From contig JANMAT010000109.1 of NCBI GenBank assembly GCA_031359995.1, forward strand, positions 1 through 64,000: 64,000 nt of DNA, written 5' to 3'. Of this stretch, positions 49,314 through 58,398 are shown in pieces (within the stretch, counting starts at the first letter, position 1; the number at the start of each line of letters is the position of its first letter). Below the pieces are notes generated by a model. That model searched no databases and was not told the DNA's origin. It saw nothing but the letters and a program-made list of their open reading frames with translations. Made by a program: the position numbers and the translations under genes. The stretch is from JANMAT01 sp031359995. Its GTDB lineage: Bacteria > Actinomycetota > Acidimicrobiia > Acidimicrobiales > Ilumatobacteraceae.

Positions 49314-49547
49314 TCAGTGGAGCAGCAGGTGCCGCGGTCCGGTTCCGTGCTCGCGGCACAGCATCAACGCGCCGCGCAACCGGGCCAGGGCGCGACAGTC
49401 GACCTCATCGGCCTGCGCCCACATCACGGCGGCGTCGAGCACCTCGGCATTGTGGGCGGCGAGCCGGGCGATCGTCTCGACCGACTCGCCGTGCATCGCC
49501 GCTCGAACCAGTTGCTCCGTCTGGAGGTTTCGTCTCACTCGGGTCAT
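49314..49547 (-). CDS. hypothetical protein, 77 aa
   Basis: A short, soluble, mostly helical protein that I do not recognise. It opens MTRVRRNLQTEQLVRAAMHG and has AAHNAEVLDAAVMWAQADE in the middle and two cysteines near residues 49 and 63. It starts at ATG 49547 (an in-frame ATG at 49589 is less likely) and lies between the LigD fragment and recG, all on the minus strand. The composition is protein-like, but without homology evidence it could be a chance frame. Confidence 0.4.
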   Translation of the reverse strand: MTRVRRNLQTEQLVRAAMHGESVETIARLAAHNAEVLDAAVMWAQADEVDCRALARLRGALMLCREHGTGPRHLLLH

Positions 49548-49621
49548 GACCTCAGGATGCGCGGACGATGCCGTCAGTGACAGTGCCACAGGACCCCCGT
49601 CCTACGACCTTCGGCCCTCGG

Positions 49622-51751
49622 TCAGCTCTTGAAGAGGAAGGCCTCCTCCTCGGCCGAGAAGAACAGGCCGAGCTCCTCGACGAGGTCGTGGTGGTCCTTC
49701 AACAGGGGGTCGCCGTCGACGATGGCGAAGGCCGCCGCGCGGGCATGGGCCACCAGCTCGCGGTCCCGGCGCAGCGATGCCAGCTTCAGGTCGCTGCGGC
49801 CCTTCTGGGCGGTGTCCATGATGGTGCCCTCGCCCCGCAGGTCGAGGTCGACCTCGGCCAGCTCGAAGCCGTCGGTGGTGGCCACCAGCGCGTCGACGCG
49901 CGGGTTGGGGTCCATCGACTGCGTGAGCAGCCAGCAGGTGGACGCGATGCTGCCGCGGCCCACGCGGCCGCGCAGCTGATGCAGCTGGGCGATGCCGAAC
50001 CGGTCGGCGTCCACGATGACCATGACCGTCGCGTTGGGCACGTCGACACCGACCTCTATGACCGTGGTGGCCACGAGCACGTCGAGGCGCCGGGCGCGGA
50101 ACGCGTCCATCGTCGCCTCCTTCTCGGCCGGAGCCAGCCGGCCGTGCAGCAGTCCGACCCGCAACCCCTTCAGGTCGTCGTTGCTCAGCCGGTCGAACAT
50201 CTCCTGGGCCGACGCCACCTCGAGCTTCTCGCTCTCGTCGATGAGCGGGCACACCACGTAGGCCTGCTGGCCGGCGGCCACCGCGGCGCGCACGTCGGCC
50301 CACGCCTGCAGCTCATCCGTCTCGCCGGCGGCCCAGCGCGTGCCGATGGGCGTGCGCCCGGGCGGCAGCTCGTCCAGGATGCTCACGTCGAGGTCGCCGT
50401 ACACGGTCATGGCGGCGGTGCGCGGAATGGGGGTGGCCGTCATGACGAGCACGTCGGGCACCGTGCCGGCGCCCTCCTCGCCCTTGGTGCGCAAGGCGGC
50501 CCGCTGCTCGACGCCGAATCGGTGCTGCTCGTCGATCACCACGACGCCGAGGCTCTTGTAGGCCACGGACTCCTGGATGAGGGCGTGCGTGCCGATCACG
50601 ACGTCGACCGAGCCGTCGGCCAACCCGGCCAGGATCTCGCGCCGCTCTGCGCTACCGGCCCGGCTGGTGAGCAGCGCCACGTTCAGGGGCCGGTCACCGA
50701 ACAGGTTGCCGGGGTCGGGCACGGTGACGCCCTCGAGCATGCGGCGCACACCGGCGGCGTGCTGCTCGGCCAGCACCTCGGTGGGCGCCATGAGCGCTCC
50801 CTGGTGCCCACCCTGCACGCCGGCCAGGAGCGCGGTGACCGCCACCACCGTCTTACCGGCCCCGACGTCGCCCTGCAGCAGGCGGTGCATCGGCTTGGGC
50901 GCAGCCAGGTCGACGGCGATCTCGGCGATCACGCGGTGCTGCGCGCCGGTCAACGGAAACGGCAACGACCCGTGGAAGCGCGACACCAGCTCGCCCTCGG
51001 TCACGTGGCGGATGCCGACGGCATCACGCTCGATGGCGCGCTTGCGCAGCACGAGCACGAGCTGGACCCGCAGAAGCTCGTCGAAGGCCAGGCGCCGGCG
51101 CGCGGTGGCCATGTCGCCCATGGTCTCGGGCAGGTGGATGGCGGTGAGGGCCCGGAAGCGATCGATGAGGCCGTTGCGTTGCAACACGCCCTCGGGCACG
51201 GGGTCGCCGATGCCGCGGGCCCGGCACCGTTCGAGCGCCTGCTCGACCCAGCCGGCGATCTCCCACGTGGACAGCCCGCTCTTCTCGCTCTGCGGGTAGA
51301 TGGGGACGATGCGCCCGGTCCGGTCGCCGATCATGTCCACGATGGGGTTCGCCATCTGCCACGTGCCGCGGAACCGCTCGGGCTTGCCGAACACGGCGAT
51401 CTTCATCTCGGCCCGCAGCTGGCGCTCGCGCCACGGCTGGTTGAAGAACACCACGTCCATGCGGCCCGACCCGTCGCCGACCTGCGCCGTCACCATGGTC
51501 TTGCGGTTCTTCGTCATCCGCTTGGTGACCGAGCGGACCTCGACGAGCACGAGTGCCTCACGGCCCTCGGCCAGATCGGCGATGCGGGCCTCGTTCGAAC
51601 GGTCGATCCAGCGCCGCGGGTAGTACGAGACCAGGTCGAGCACCGTCGTGACATCGAGGGACGCCAGCGCGGCGAGGCGCTTGTCCCCGATCCCCTTGAT
51701 GCGGTCGAGCGGGATCTGGGCCAGCTCGGACAGGGTGATCGGCACGGCCAT
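49622..51751 (-). CDS. recG: ATP-dependent DNA helicase RecG
   Basis: A 709-aa helicase that unwinds branched DNA (stalled forks, Holliday junctions, R- and D-loops). The wedge/OB domain fills residues 1-240 (GIGDKRLAALASLDVTTVLDLV, YYPRRWIDRS, VFFNQPWRERQL). The helicase core shows Walker A GDVGAGKTVVA (about 286-296), DEQHRFG (motif II), TATPIPRT (motif III) and QLRGRVGRG (motif VI). Length and motif order are normal, so it is complete. It is preceded by the DAK2 gene, the same order as in many actinobacteria. Confidence 0.96.
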   Translation of the reverse strand: MAVPITLSELAQIPLDRIKGIGDKRLAALASLDVTTVLDLVSYYPRRWIDRSNEARIADLAEGREALVLVEVRSVTKRMTKNRKTMVTAQVGDGSGRMDVVFFNQPWRERQLRAEMKIAVFGKPERFRGTWQMANPIVDMIGDRTGRIVPIYPQSEKSGLSTWEIAGWVEQALERCRARGIGDPVPEGVLQRNGLIDRFRALTAIHLPETMGDMATARRRLAFDELLRVQLVLVLRKRAIERDAVGIRHVTEGELVSRFHGSLPFPLTGAQHRVIAEIAVDLAAPKPMHRLLQGDVGAGKTVVAVTALLAGVQGGHQGALMAPTEVLAEQHAAGVRRMLEGVTVPDPGNLFGDRPLNVALLTSRAGSAERREILAGLADGSVDVVIGTHALIQESVAYKSLGVVVIDEQHRFGVEQRAALRTKGEEGAGTVPDVLVMTATPIPRTAAMTVYGDLDVSILDELPPGRTPIGTRWAAGETDELQAWADVRAAVAAGQQAYVVCPLIDESEKLEVASAQEMFDRLSNDDLKGLRVGLLHGRLAPAEKEATMDAFRARRLDVLVATTVIEVGVDVPNATVMVIVDADRFGIAQLHQLRGRVGRGSIASTCWLLTQSMDPNPRVDALVATTDGFELAEVDLDLRGEGTIMDTAQKGRSDLKLASLRRDRELVAHARAAAFAIVDGDPLLKDHHDLVEELGLFFSAEEEAFLFKS

Positions 51752-51793
51752 GGCGGACTCGACGCTAGCGGCCGCTCGCGGGCGACCGCCGGA

Positions 51794-53458
51794 TCACTCG
51801 ACGCCGAACAGGTACGGGTAGAGCGGCTGGCCGCCCCGGTGCACCTCGACCTCGACCCCGGGTCGGCGGTCCTCGATCCAGGCGAGGATCTCGTCGGTCC
51901 GCTCGCGGGTGGCCTGCTCGCCCAGGATCACCGTGACGATCTCGTGGTCGTCGGTGATCAGGTGGTCGAGCAGCGACTCGGCCACCGAGGTGACCGTGCC
52001 GCCCACGGCCACGATGCCGTCGCCGCGCACCAGGCCGATCCAGTCGCCCACCCGCACCGGCCCGGCCTCGCTGTCGGTGTCTCGGATGGCCTGGGTGACC
52101 TCGCCGGTCACCGTGCCCTCCAGCGCAGCTTCCATGGTGCCCCGGTTGGCGGCCACCGACGCCTCGGGGTCGTAGACCACGAGCGCGGCGAGCGCCTCCG
52201 GCATCGACCGGGTGCGCACCACCATCACGTGCTTGTCGGTGAGCGCGTCGAGCTGCTCGGCCACCGGGATGATGTTCTTGTTGTTGGGCAGCACCAGCAC
52301 CTGCTGGGCGTTCACCGCGTCGACCGCGGCGAGCAGCTCGGCGGTGGACGGGTTCATGGTCTGGCCACCGGTGACCACGCCCTGCACGCCGAGCTGACCG
52401 AACAGCTCGGCCAGACCCTGCCCGGACGCCACCGCCACCACCGCGGTGGTGACCGCGGGCAGCCCGGCGGTGGACGGCCCGTGATGGCCGTGGAGCTGTT
52501 GCTCGCGCAGGTGGTGCTCCTCGTCGACCTCTTCGAACAGGTCGGTCACGCGGATCTTCGACGGTCGACCGTCGTTGAGCAACGCCGACTCGATCGCCGC
52601 ACCGATGTCGTTGGTGTGCACGTGGCAGTTGAACAGCCCGTCGCCACCGACGACCACGATGGAGTCACCGATGGCACCCCACGCCTGTTTGAAGTCGTCG
52701 ATGTGGGGGTCGGCCACGTGAAGAAAGAACATCACCTCGTACCGCAGCTCGGACACGTCGCCCTCGCCCCGGTGCGTGATCTGGTCGAGCAGGTCGGCGG
52801 CGATGCCCTCGCCCACCTCGCCGGGCTCGGGCATGGGGGCGCCGTCGACCACGTGGAGAGCGGCATCGAGCAGGAGGAGGAAGCCGGCGCCGCCGGCGTC
52901 GACCACACCGGCCTGCTTGAGCACCGGCAGCAGGTCGGGCGTGCGGTCGAGGGCCGCCTGCCCGGCGTCACGGGCGGCCCGCAGCACCTCGGCCAACGGC
53001 GCACCGGTGGCCGCCATCTTCTCGGCCGCCTCGCCCGTCTCGCGCGCCACGGTGAGGATCGTGCCCTCGATCGGCTTCAGCACGGCGCCGTAGGCGGCCC
53101 GGGCCGCCGAGGCCAGCGCGCCGGCCACCGCCGGGCCGGTGGCATCGCCGGCGTGCTCGAGCCCGCCGACCAGGCCGCGCAGCAGCTGCGACAGGATCAC
53201 GCCCGAGTTGCCCCGGGCGCCCATGAGCGACCCATGGGCGATGGCCTTGCACGTGGCCACCAGGTCGTCGGCCGGCGCGCGGTCGACCTCGGCCACCACC
53301 GCATCGAGCGTGCGGAACATGTTCGTGCCCGTGTCGCCGTCGGGGACGGGGTACACGTTCAAGCGGTTGATGCGGGCGGCGTGATCGCGCACGGCATCGC
53401 GGAAGGTGGCGATGGTGTCCCGCAACGCCCCAACACCCAGCCGCTCGAGGGTCGACAT
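51794..53458 (-). CDS. DAK2-domain (FakA/YloV-like) protein
   Basis: A 554-aa protein with an N-terminal DAK2 kinase domain (RINRLNVYPVPDGDTGTNMFRTL, read in pieces, about residues 28-50; SLMGARGNSGVILSQLLRG, about 73-95) and a C-terminal DegV-like region. In FakA the DAK2 part phosphorylates fatty acids bound by FakB. The PDGDTGTNM nucleotide motif is intact. The start is set at ATG 53458. It directly precedes recG, a conserved actinobacterial neighbour pair. No FakB gene is in the window, so fatty acid kinase activity is inferred from the family. Confidence 0.83.
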   Translation of the reverse strand: MSTLERLGVGALRDTIATFRDAVRDHAARINRLNVYPVPDGDTGTNMFRTLDAVVAEVDRAPADDLVATCKAIAHGSLMGARGNSGVILSQLLRGLVGGLEHAGDATGPAVAGALASAARAAYGAVLKPIEGTILTVARETGEAAEKMAATGAPLAEVLRAARDAGQAALDRTPDLLPVLKQAGVVDAGGAGFLLLLDAALHVVDGAPMPEPGEVGEGIAADLLDQITHRGEGDVSELRYEVMFFLHVADPHIDDFKQAWGAIGDSIVVVGGDGLFNCHVHTNDIGAAIESALLNDGRPSKIRVTDLFEEVDEEHHLREQQLHGHHGPSTAGLPAVTTAVVAVASGQGLAELFGQLGVQGVVTGGQTMNPSTAELLAAVDAVNAQQVLVLPNNKNIIPVAEQLDALTDKHVMVVRTRSMPEALAALVVYDPEASVAANRGTMEAALEGTVTGEVTQAIRDTDSEAGPVRVGDWIGLVRGDGIVAVGGTVTSVAESLLDHLITDDHEIVTVILGEQATRERTDEILAWIEDRRPGVEVEVHRGGQPLYPYLFGVE

Positions 53459-53532
53459 GGGTGACGATGATAGTGGGGCCGGGCCGGGCCACCCTGGTTG
53501 GGCCCTTCGGGGCCGAGCCGGCGCGGCCCTCG

Positions 53533-54708
53533 TCAGGCCGACATCGCCGTCATGGCCGTCGACAGTCGGCGCACGGCTTCGTCGACCTGGTCGGCGCGCA
53601 ACGTGGCGAACGAGAGCCGGGCGCGGTCGGTGCCGCCACCGTCGATGTGGAAGGCACCACCGGGCACGAAGGCCACCCCCGCGGCCGCCGCCTTCGGCAG
53701 CAGCGCGGTGGTGTCGACGCCGGCCAGTTGCGCCCACAGGAACATGCCGCCGTCGGGGCGGTCGAAGGCGATGCGGTCGCCGAACCGGGCGGTGAGGGCG
53801 GCGGCCAGGTTGGCCTCACGTTCGGCGTACAGCGCGGCGAGGGTGCGCCGGTGCCCGGCGAGGAACCCGGCGTCGCTGAGCACGTCGTGGGCAAGCCACT
53901 GCGACAGCGATGAGGTGTGCAGGTCGCGCGACTGCTTCAGGCGCACCATGGCGGGCACCAGCGGAGCGGGTGCCACCATCCAGCCGACGCGCAGGCCGGG
54001 CGCCAGAACCTTCGACGTGGAACCGAGCGTGACCACGTTCGTGCCGAAGGAGCCGATGGTGGGCAGGTGCTCGCCGCGGAAGCGGAGCTCGCGGTAGGGG
54101 TCGTCCTCGATGACCACGAAGTCGTAGCGGTCGGCCAACCCAGCCAGGGCCCGGCGCCGTTCGACCGCCAGGGTCGCCCCGGTCGGGTTCTGGAAGTTGG
54201 GCGCCACGTAGCAGGCGCGGGGGCGCAGACCGGCCGCCAGCCGGTCGGCGAGCAGGTCCACGCACAGACCGTGGGCGTCGGCCGGCACGGCCACGACGGC
54301 CGCGGCAGCGGCGTCGAAGGCCTGGAGCGCACCGACGTAGGCGGGTTCCTCGACCACGATGGGGTCGCCCGGGTCGCACAGGGCGTGGGCGAGCAGGTCG
54401 AGCGCCTGCTGGGAGCCGGTGGTGATCACGACCTGCTCGGCGAGGGTGTCGCCGCCCATCTGCTCGGCGACCCAGGCCCGCAGCGGCATGACGCCCTCGG
54501 TGGGGCCGTACTGGAGGGGGGAGGCCAGGCCGTCGCTGGCGCCGAGGACGCGGTCGACCGCTTCGCGCATGCGGGCCACGGGGAAGGACTCGGCGGCGGG
54601 CAGGCCGCCGGCCATCGACAACATGCCGGGCTGCTCGACGACCTTGAGCAGATCGCGGATGACCGACGAGCGGGCGGCCCGGGCCCGGTGGGACAGAAGG
54701 TGCTCCAT
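53533..54708 (-). CDS. PLP-dependent aminotransferase (class I/II, 2-aminoadipate type)
   Basis: A 391-aa fold-type I aminotransferase. The PLP-lysine lies in TLGSTSKVLAPGLRVGW (about residues 221-237), with NPTGATL near 172, IEDDPY near 198 and TTGSQQALDLLA near 94. It resembles the MocR/2-aminoadipate aminotransferase group but lacks the GntR DNA-binding domain. The start is uncertain between GTG 54732 and ATG 54708; 54708 is used. It is divergent from the MmyB-like regulator (112 bp between starts), which may control it. The substrate is unknown. Confidence 0.85.
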   Translation of the reverse strand: MEHLLSHRARAARSSVIRDLLKVVEQPGMLSMAGGLPAAESFPVARMREAVDRVLGASDGLASPLQYGPTEGVMPLRAWVAEQMGGDTLAEQVVITTGSQQALDLLAHALCDPGDPIVVEEPAYVGALQAFDAAAAAVVAVPADAHGLCVDLLADRLAAGLRPRACYVAPNFQNPTGATLAVERRRALAGLADRYDFVVIEDDPYRELRFRGEHLPTIGSFGTNVVTLGSTSKVLAPGLRVGWMVAPAPLVPAMVRLKQSRDLHTSSLSQWLAHDVLSDAGFLAGHRRTLAALYAEREANLAAALTARFGDRIAFDRPDGGMFLWAQLAGVDTTALLPKAAAAGVAFVPGGAFHIDGGGTDRARLSFATLRADQVDEAVRRLSTAMTAMSA

Positions 54709-54819
54709 CCGCCCATGGAACGCCTGTCTCACATCCTGAACAAGGGTCCGTCCATCGTGTGACCGTCACCACCACCGTCAGGTTCGGCGCGGCCCTCGCG
54801 ATGGAGTGAGATACACCCC

Positions 54820-55653
54820 ATGCCTCGTCGGGCCGATCTGGCCGAGTTCCTGCGGGTCCGCCGCCAGGCGCTCGACCCTGCCGCGCTCGGGCTCCCGCCC
54901 GGCCGCCGCCGAACCGCCGGCATCCGCCGCGAGGAGCTGGCCATGCTCGCCGGCGTCTCGGTCAGCTGGTACACGTGGCTCGAGCAGGGCCGCCCCATCA
55001 ACGCCTCCACCGACGTCCTCGACGCCCTCGCCCGCACCCTGCGCCTCGACCCGGTGGAGCGCGACCACCTCCTCGCCCTCGCCGGCCACCCGCTGCGCGA
55101 GCACGTGCGCCCCGGCCACGACGCCGCCTCCGACCCGCTGCTCGCCCTGCTCGACGCGCTCGAGCCGTCGCCCGCCTACGTCCTCGGCCCCCGCTGGGAC
55201 CTGCTGGCCTGGAACCCGGCCTACCGCCGGCTCTTCCCGCCCGTCGAGGACCTGGCCCCCCTCGACCGCAACCTGGTCTGGGTCGTGTTCGGCCACCCCG
55301 ACGCCCGCCCGCTCATCGGCGACTGGGAGCAGGAAGCCCGCCGCATCCTGTCCCAGTTCCGCGCCGAGACGACCCCCTACCGAGACGACCCCGCCGTGCT
55401 CGCCCTGGTCGAGCGGCTCCGAACCGCGTCCCCGACCTTTGCCGTGTGGTGGACCCGCCACGACGTCGCCGGCTTCGAGAGCCGCGACCGCACGTTCCAC
55501 CATCCGCAGGCCGGCTTGCTCCGCTTCCGCTACCAGCAGCTCGTGCCGGCGGGCGAGCCCGATCTGCGCCTCGTGGTGCTCCTCCCGGCGGGCGACGACT
55601 CGACCGAGCGACTCGCCGGCTGCCCGGCAGCCATCGCTGCCAGCGATGGCTGA
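54820..55653 (+). CDS. MmyB-like XRE-family transcriptional regulator
   Basis: A 277-aa regulator with an N-terminal XRE helix-turn-helix (REELAMLAGVSVSWYTWLEQGR, about residues 36-57, read in pieces) and a C-terminal MmyB-type ligand-binding domain (about 100-265: AYVLGPRWDLLAWNPAYRRLF, FHHPQAGLLRFRYQQL). These occur in large numbers in actinobacteria and often regulate a divergent gene. Here the aminotransferase gene is the divergent neighbour, so autoregulation and control of that gene are plausible. Ligand unknown. Confidence 0.87.
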   Translation: MPRRADLAEFLRVRRQALDPAALGLPPGRRRTAGIRREELAMLAGVSVSWYTWLEQGRPINASTDVLDALARTLRLDPVERDHLLALAGHPLREHVRPGHDAASDPLLALLDALEPSPAYVLGPRWDLLAWNPAYRRLFPPVEDLAPLDRNLVWVVFGHPDARPLIGDWEQEARRILSQFRAETTPYRDDPAVLALVERLRTASPTFAVWWTRHDVAGFESRDRTFHHPQAGLLRFRYQQLVPAGEPDLRLVVLLPAGDDSTERLAGCPAAIAASDG

Positions 55654-55773
55654 CATCACCACAGGTTGTTTGGGAGAGCGACCTCCCTGCTGGTAGCGTC
55701 ACCTCACTCGTCCGACACCCGGACGCGGACCGACAGCAGCAGTGCACAGCAGTGCGAAGGGGAGCAACTCGTC

Positions 55774-55968
55774 ATGGCAGCAGTTTGTGAAGTCTGTGGC
55801 AAGAAGCCCTCGTGGGGTATGTCGGTGTCTCACTCTCACGTCCGCACGAAGCGTCGCTGGAACCCGAACATCCAGCGTGTGCGGGCCCTCGTGAACGGCG
55901 CACCCCGCCGCCTGCACGTCTGCACCGGCTGCATCAAGGCCGGCAAGGTGACCAAGGTCACCCACTGA
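55774..55968 (+). CDS. rpmB: 50S ribosomal protein L28
   Basis: A 64-aa large-subunit ribosomal protein. It has the N-terminal CEVCGKKP, the conserved SHSHVRTKRRWNPNIQ and a C-terminal CTGC, the zinc-binding (C+) version, which in actinobacteria coexists with Zn-independent paralogues. The rpmF product in this window also keeps its zinc cysteines, so both are Zn forms. The 120 bp upstream hold its promoter; GAAGGGGAG lies about ten bases before the ATG. Followed after 19 bp by a cold-shock-like gene. Confidence 0.95.
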   Translation: MAAVCEVCGKKPSWGMSVSHSHVRTKRRWNPNIQRVRALVNGAPRRLHVCTGCIKAGKVTKVTH

Positions 55969-55987
55969 GATCCGACGGGTCGACGCC

Positions 55988-56221
55988 ATGCAAGGTGTGA
56001 TCAAGAGCTACGACCCGGCCAGCGGAGACGGCATCGTCATCCGTGATACCGATCTGTCGGAGTACGACCTGTCGCCGGCGGCGCTGGTCGGTTCGCTCTT
56101 CCGCATGCTGCGCCAAGGCCAGCGCGTGATCTTCGACCTCGACGATGGGGGACGAGCGACGCGCCTGCGACTCGGGTCCGAGGTCGACATGGGTACCCCT
56201 GGTTCCAACAGCCCTGGGTGA
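55988..56221 (+). CDS. cold-shock-domain-like protein, 77 aa
   Basis: A small OB-fold-like protein resembling the cold shock domain: GVIKSYDPASGDGIVIRDTD opens like the CspA beta-strands, then SPAALVGSLFRMLRQGQRVIFDLDD, the CSD pattern in which 'FxxLxxGQxVxFxL' is conserved. The usual aromatic RNP1 (GFGFI) is not visible, so nucleic acid binding is not assured. It lies between rpmB and pckG on the same strand, 19 bp after rpmB; similar genes sit at this position in related actinobacteria, but I cannot name one. Confidence 0.7.
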   Translation: MQGVIKSYDPASGDGIVIRDTDLSEYDLSPAALVGSLFRMLRQGQRVIFDLDDGGRATRLRLGSEVDMGTPGSNSPG

Positions 56222-56260
56222 GGCCATCGGTGGTCCACCCCTCAATGGATGGGGAGATCC

Positions 56261-58057
56261 ATGCCTGGAACTACGTCGAACACTCGTCTGACGGCCTGGG
56301 TCGCAGAGTGGGCCGCGGTCCTCCAGCCCGCCGACATCTACTGGTGTGATGGCACCGACGCCGAGTACGACCGCCTGAGCGCGGCGCTCGTCGAGTCGCG
56401 CACCTTCACCAAGCTCGACCGCGAGACGCGGCCCAACAGCTACTGGGCCCACTCCGATCCGGGCGACGTCGCCCGCGTCGAGGACCGCACCTTCATCTGC
56501 TCCGCACTGCAGATCGACGCCGGCCCCACCAACAACTGGCGTGATCCGGCCGAGATGCGGGCCGAGATGACCACGCTCTACACCGGCGCCATGCGTGGCC
56601 GCACCCTCTACGTCGTGCCGTTCTCCATGGGCCCGCTCGGCTCCCCCATCGCCCACATCGGCGTGCAGCTCACCGACTCGGCCTACGTGGCGGCGAGCAT
56701 GAAGATCATGACGCGCATGGGCCAGAGCGCACTGGACGTGCTCGGCGACGACCAGTGGGTGCCGTGCCTGCACTCGGTCGGTGCGCCGCTGGAAGCCGGC
56801 CAGGCCGACGTGCCGTGGCCGTGCAACCCCGACAACAAGTACATCGTGCACTTCCCCGAGACGCGCGAGATCTGGAGCTACGGCTCGGGCTACGGCGGCA
56901 ACGCCCTGCTCGGCAAGAAGTGCTTCGCGCTGCGCATCGCCTCGGTCATGGCCCGCGACGACGGCTGGCTGGCCGAGCACATGCTCATCCTCAAGCTCAC
57001 GTCGCCGGCCAAGGACGTCCGCTACGTGGCCGCCGCGTTCCCGTCGGCGTGCGGCAAGACGAACCTGGCCATGCTCGTGCCCACCGTGCCGGGCTGGACG
57101 GTCGAGACCATCGGTGACGACATCTGCTGGATGAAGTTCGGCCCCGACGGTCAGCTCCACGCCATCAACCCCGAGGCCGGCTTCTTCGGCGTGGCACCGG
57201 GCACCGGCGTCGACACCAACCCGAACGCCATGGAAACCCTCTGGGGCAACGCGATCTACACCAACACCGCGCTCACCCCCGACGGTGACGTGTGGTGGGA
57301 GGGCATGACCGACGAACCGCCGGCCCGGGCCACGGACTGGAAGGGCAACCCGTGGACGCCCGAGACGACCACGCCGGCCGCCCACCCCAACGCCCGCTTC
57401 ACCGTGCCGGCCAGCCAGAACCCGTCGTGCGCACCCGAGTGGGAAGACCCCGCCGGCGTGCCGATCTCGGCCATCCTGTTCGGCGGCCGTCGCGCCGGCG
57501 TGGTGCCGCTGGTCAACCAGGCCTTCGACTGGGAGCACGGCGTGTTCCTCGGCTCGATCATGGCGTCCGAGACCACGGCCGCCGCCGCCGGCGCGGTCGG
57601 CAACCTGCGCTTCGACCCCATGGCCATGCTGCCGTTCTGCGGCTACAACATGGCCGACTACTTCAACCACTGGCTCAAGATCGGCAAGGGCGCCGACGCC
57701 GAGAAGCTGCCGAAGATCTTCTTCGTCAACTGGTTCCGCAAGTCGGCCGAGGGCAAGTGGCTGTGGCCCGGCTACGGCGAGAACAGCCGCGTGCTCAAGT
57801 GGGTGTTCGAGCGGGTGGCAGGCGGCGGCGAAGCCCAGCAGACCGCCATCGGTCAGCTCCCGACGCTGAGCGCCATCGACACGACGGGCCTGAAGGTGGA
57901 CGCCGCCGACATGGCCGAACTCCTCCGGGTCGACATCGACGGGTGGCGCTCGAACCTGCCGCTCATCGAGCACCACTACGCCCAGTTCGGTGACCGGCTC
58001 CCCGGGGAGCTGGGCAACCAGCTGCAGGCGCTCGAGAAGCGCCTGGCCGAGGGTTGA
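56261..58057 (+). CDS. pckG: phosphoenolpyruvate carboxykinase (GTP)
   Basis: A 598-aa enzyme that converts oxaloacetate plus GTP to PEP, CO2 and GDP in gluconeogenesis. The GTP-type signature FPSACGKTNLAML lies near residue 263 (P-loop), with the metal site in IGDDICWMKF near 288 and the substrate region YGGNALLGKKCFALR near 210. Length and start (ATG 56261, preceded by GGGGAG) are normal; an in-frame ATG at 56249 has no ribosome site. A hairpin follows at 58065. Assignment is secure. Confidence 0.97.
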   Translation: MPGTTSNTRLTAWVAEWAAVLQPADIYWCDGTDAEYDRLSAALVESRTFTKLDRETRPNSYWAHSDPGDVARVEDRTFICSALQIDAGPTNNWRDPAEMRAEMTTLYTGAMRGRTLYVVPFSMGPLGSPIAHIGVQLTDSAYVAASMKIMTRMGQSALDVLGDDQWVPCLHSVGAPLEAGQADVPWPCNPDNKYIVHFPETREIWSYGSGYGGNALLGKKCFALRIASVMARDDGWLAEHMLILKLTSPAKDVRYVAAAFPSACGKTNLAMLVPTVPGWTVETIGDDICWMKFGPDGQLHAINPEAGFFGVAPGTGVDTNPNAMETLWGNAIYTNTALTPDGDVWWEGMTDEPPARATDWKGNPWTPETTTPAAHPNARFTVPASQNPSCAPEWEDPAGVPISAILFGGRRAGVVPLVNQAFDWEHGVFLGSIMASETTAAAAGAVGNLRFDPMAMLPFCGYNMADYFNHWLKIGKGADAEKLPKIFFVNWFRKSAEGKWLWPGYGENSRVLKWVFERVAGGGEAQQTAIGQLPTLSAIDTTGLKVDAADMAELLRVDIDGWRSNLPLIEHHYAQFGDRLPGELGNQLQALEKRLAEG

Positions 58058-58064
58058 AACCGGG

Positions 58065-58084
58065 GGGTGTCCCGCCCGACACCC
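58065..58084 (+). terminator. hairpin downstream of pckG
   Basis: Perfect 7-bp stem (GGGTGTC/GACACCC, 58065-58071 and 58078-58084) with a 6-base loop, starting eight bases after the pckG stop. No U-tract, consistent with high-GC actinobacterial terminators. It separates pckG from the AsnC-type domain gene at 58133. Confidence 0.5.
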
Positions 58085-58132
58085 ACCCGCTGCGCCCGTT
58101 TCGCTAGGGTCGGATCGACATCCGGGGGCCGC

Positions 58133-58369
58133 ATGAGCGTGAGCGCGTACATCCTGATCGAGACCGAGATGGGCAAGGCCGGCGAGGTCGCCCGCCAGAT
58201 CCGCGTGCTGCCCGGCGTGACCGCGGCCGACGACGTCACCGGGCCCTACGACATCATCGCCCGGGCCGAAGCACCCGATCTGGACCATCTGGGCCGGGCC
58301 GTGCTGTCGCAGGTCCAGACCATCCCCGGCATCACCCGCACCGTCACCTGCCCCGTCGTCAACCTCTGA
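58133..58369 (+). CDS. Lrp/AsnC-type ligand-binding (RAM) domain protein
   Basis: A 78-aa stand-alone RAM domain with SAYILIETEMGKAGEVARQI at the start, PGVTAADDVTGPYDIIARAE (about residues 29-48) and a C-terminal ITRTVTCPVVNL. It lacks the DNA-binding helix-turn-helix of full Lrp/AsnC regulators; such short forms occur in many actinobacteria and probably bind amino acids or modulate a partner. The start is ATG 58133. No nearby transporter or biosynthesis gene reveals the ligand. Confidence 0.83.
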   Translation: MSVSAYILIETEMGKAGEVARQIRVLPGVTAADDVTGPYDIIARAEAPDLDHLGRAVLSQVQTIPGITRTVTCPVVNL

Positions 58370-58398
58370 CGCAGGGCGAGCCCCGTCGCCGTGGCGCG

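Noticed and set aside
49568..53464. 1298-codon plus-strand open frame opposite recG and the DAK2 gene
   Set aside because: His/Gly/Arg-rich composition typical of the antisense frame of high-GC genes; recG and the DAK2 protein on the other strand have complete motif sets.
53501..53514. GGCCC-TTCG-GGGCC hairpin between the DAK2 and aminotransferase genes
   Set aside because: Only a 5-bp stem in GC-rich DNA; too weak to call a terminator.
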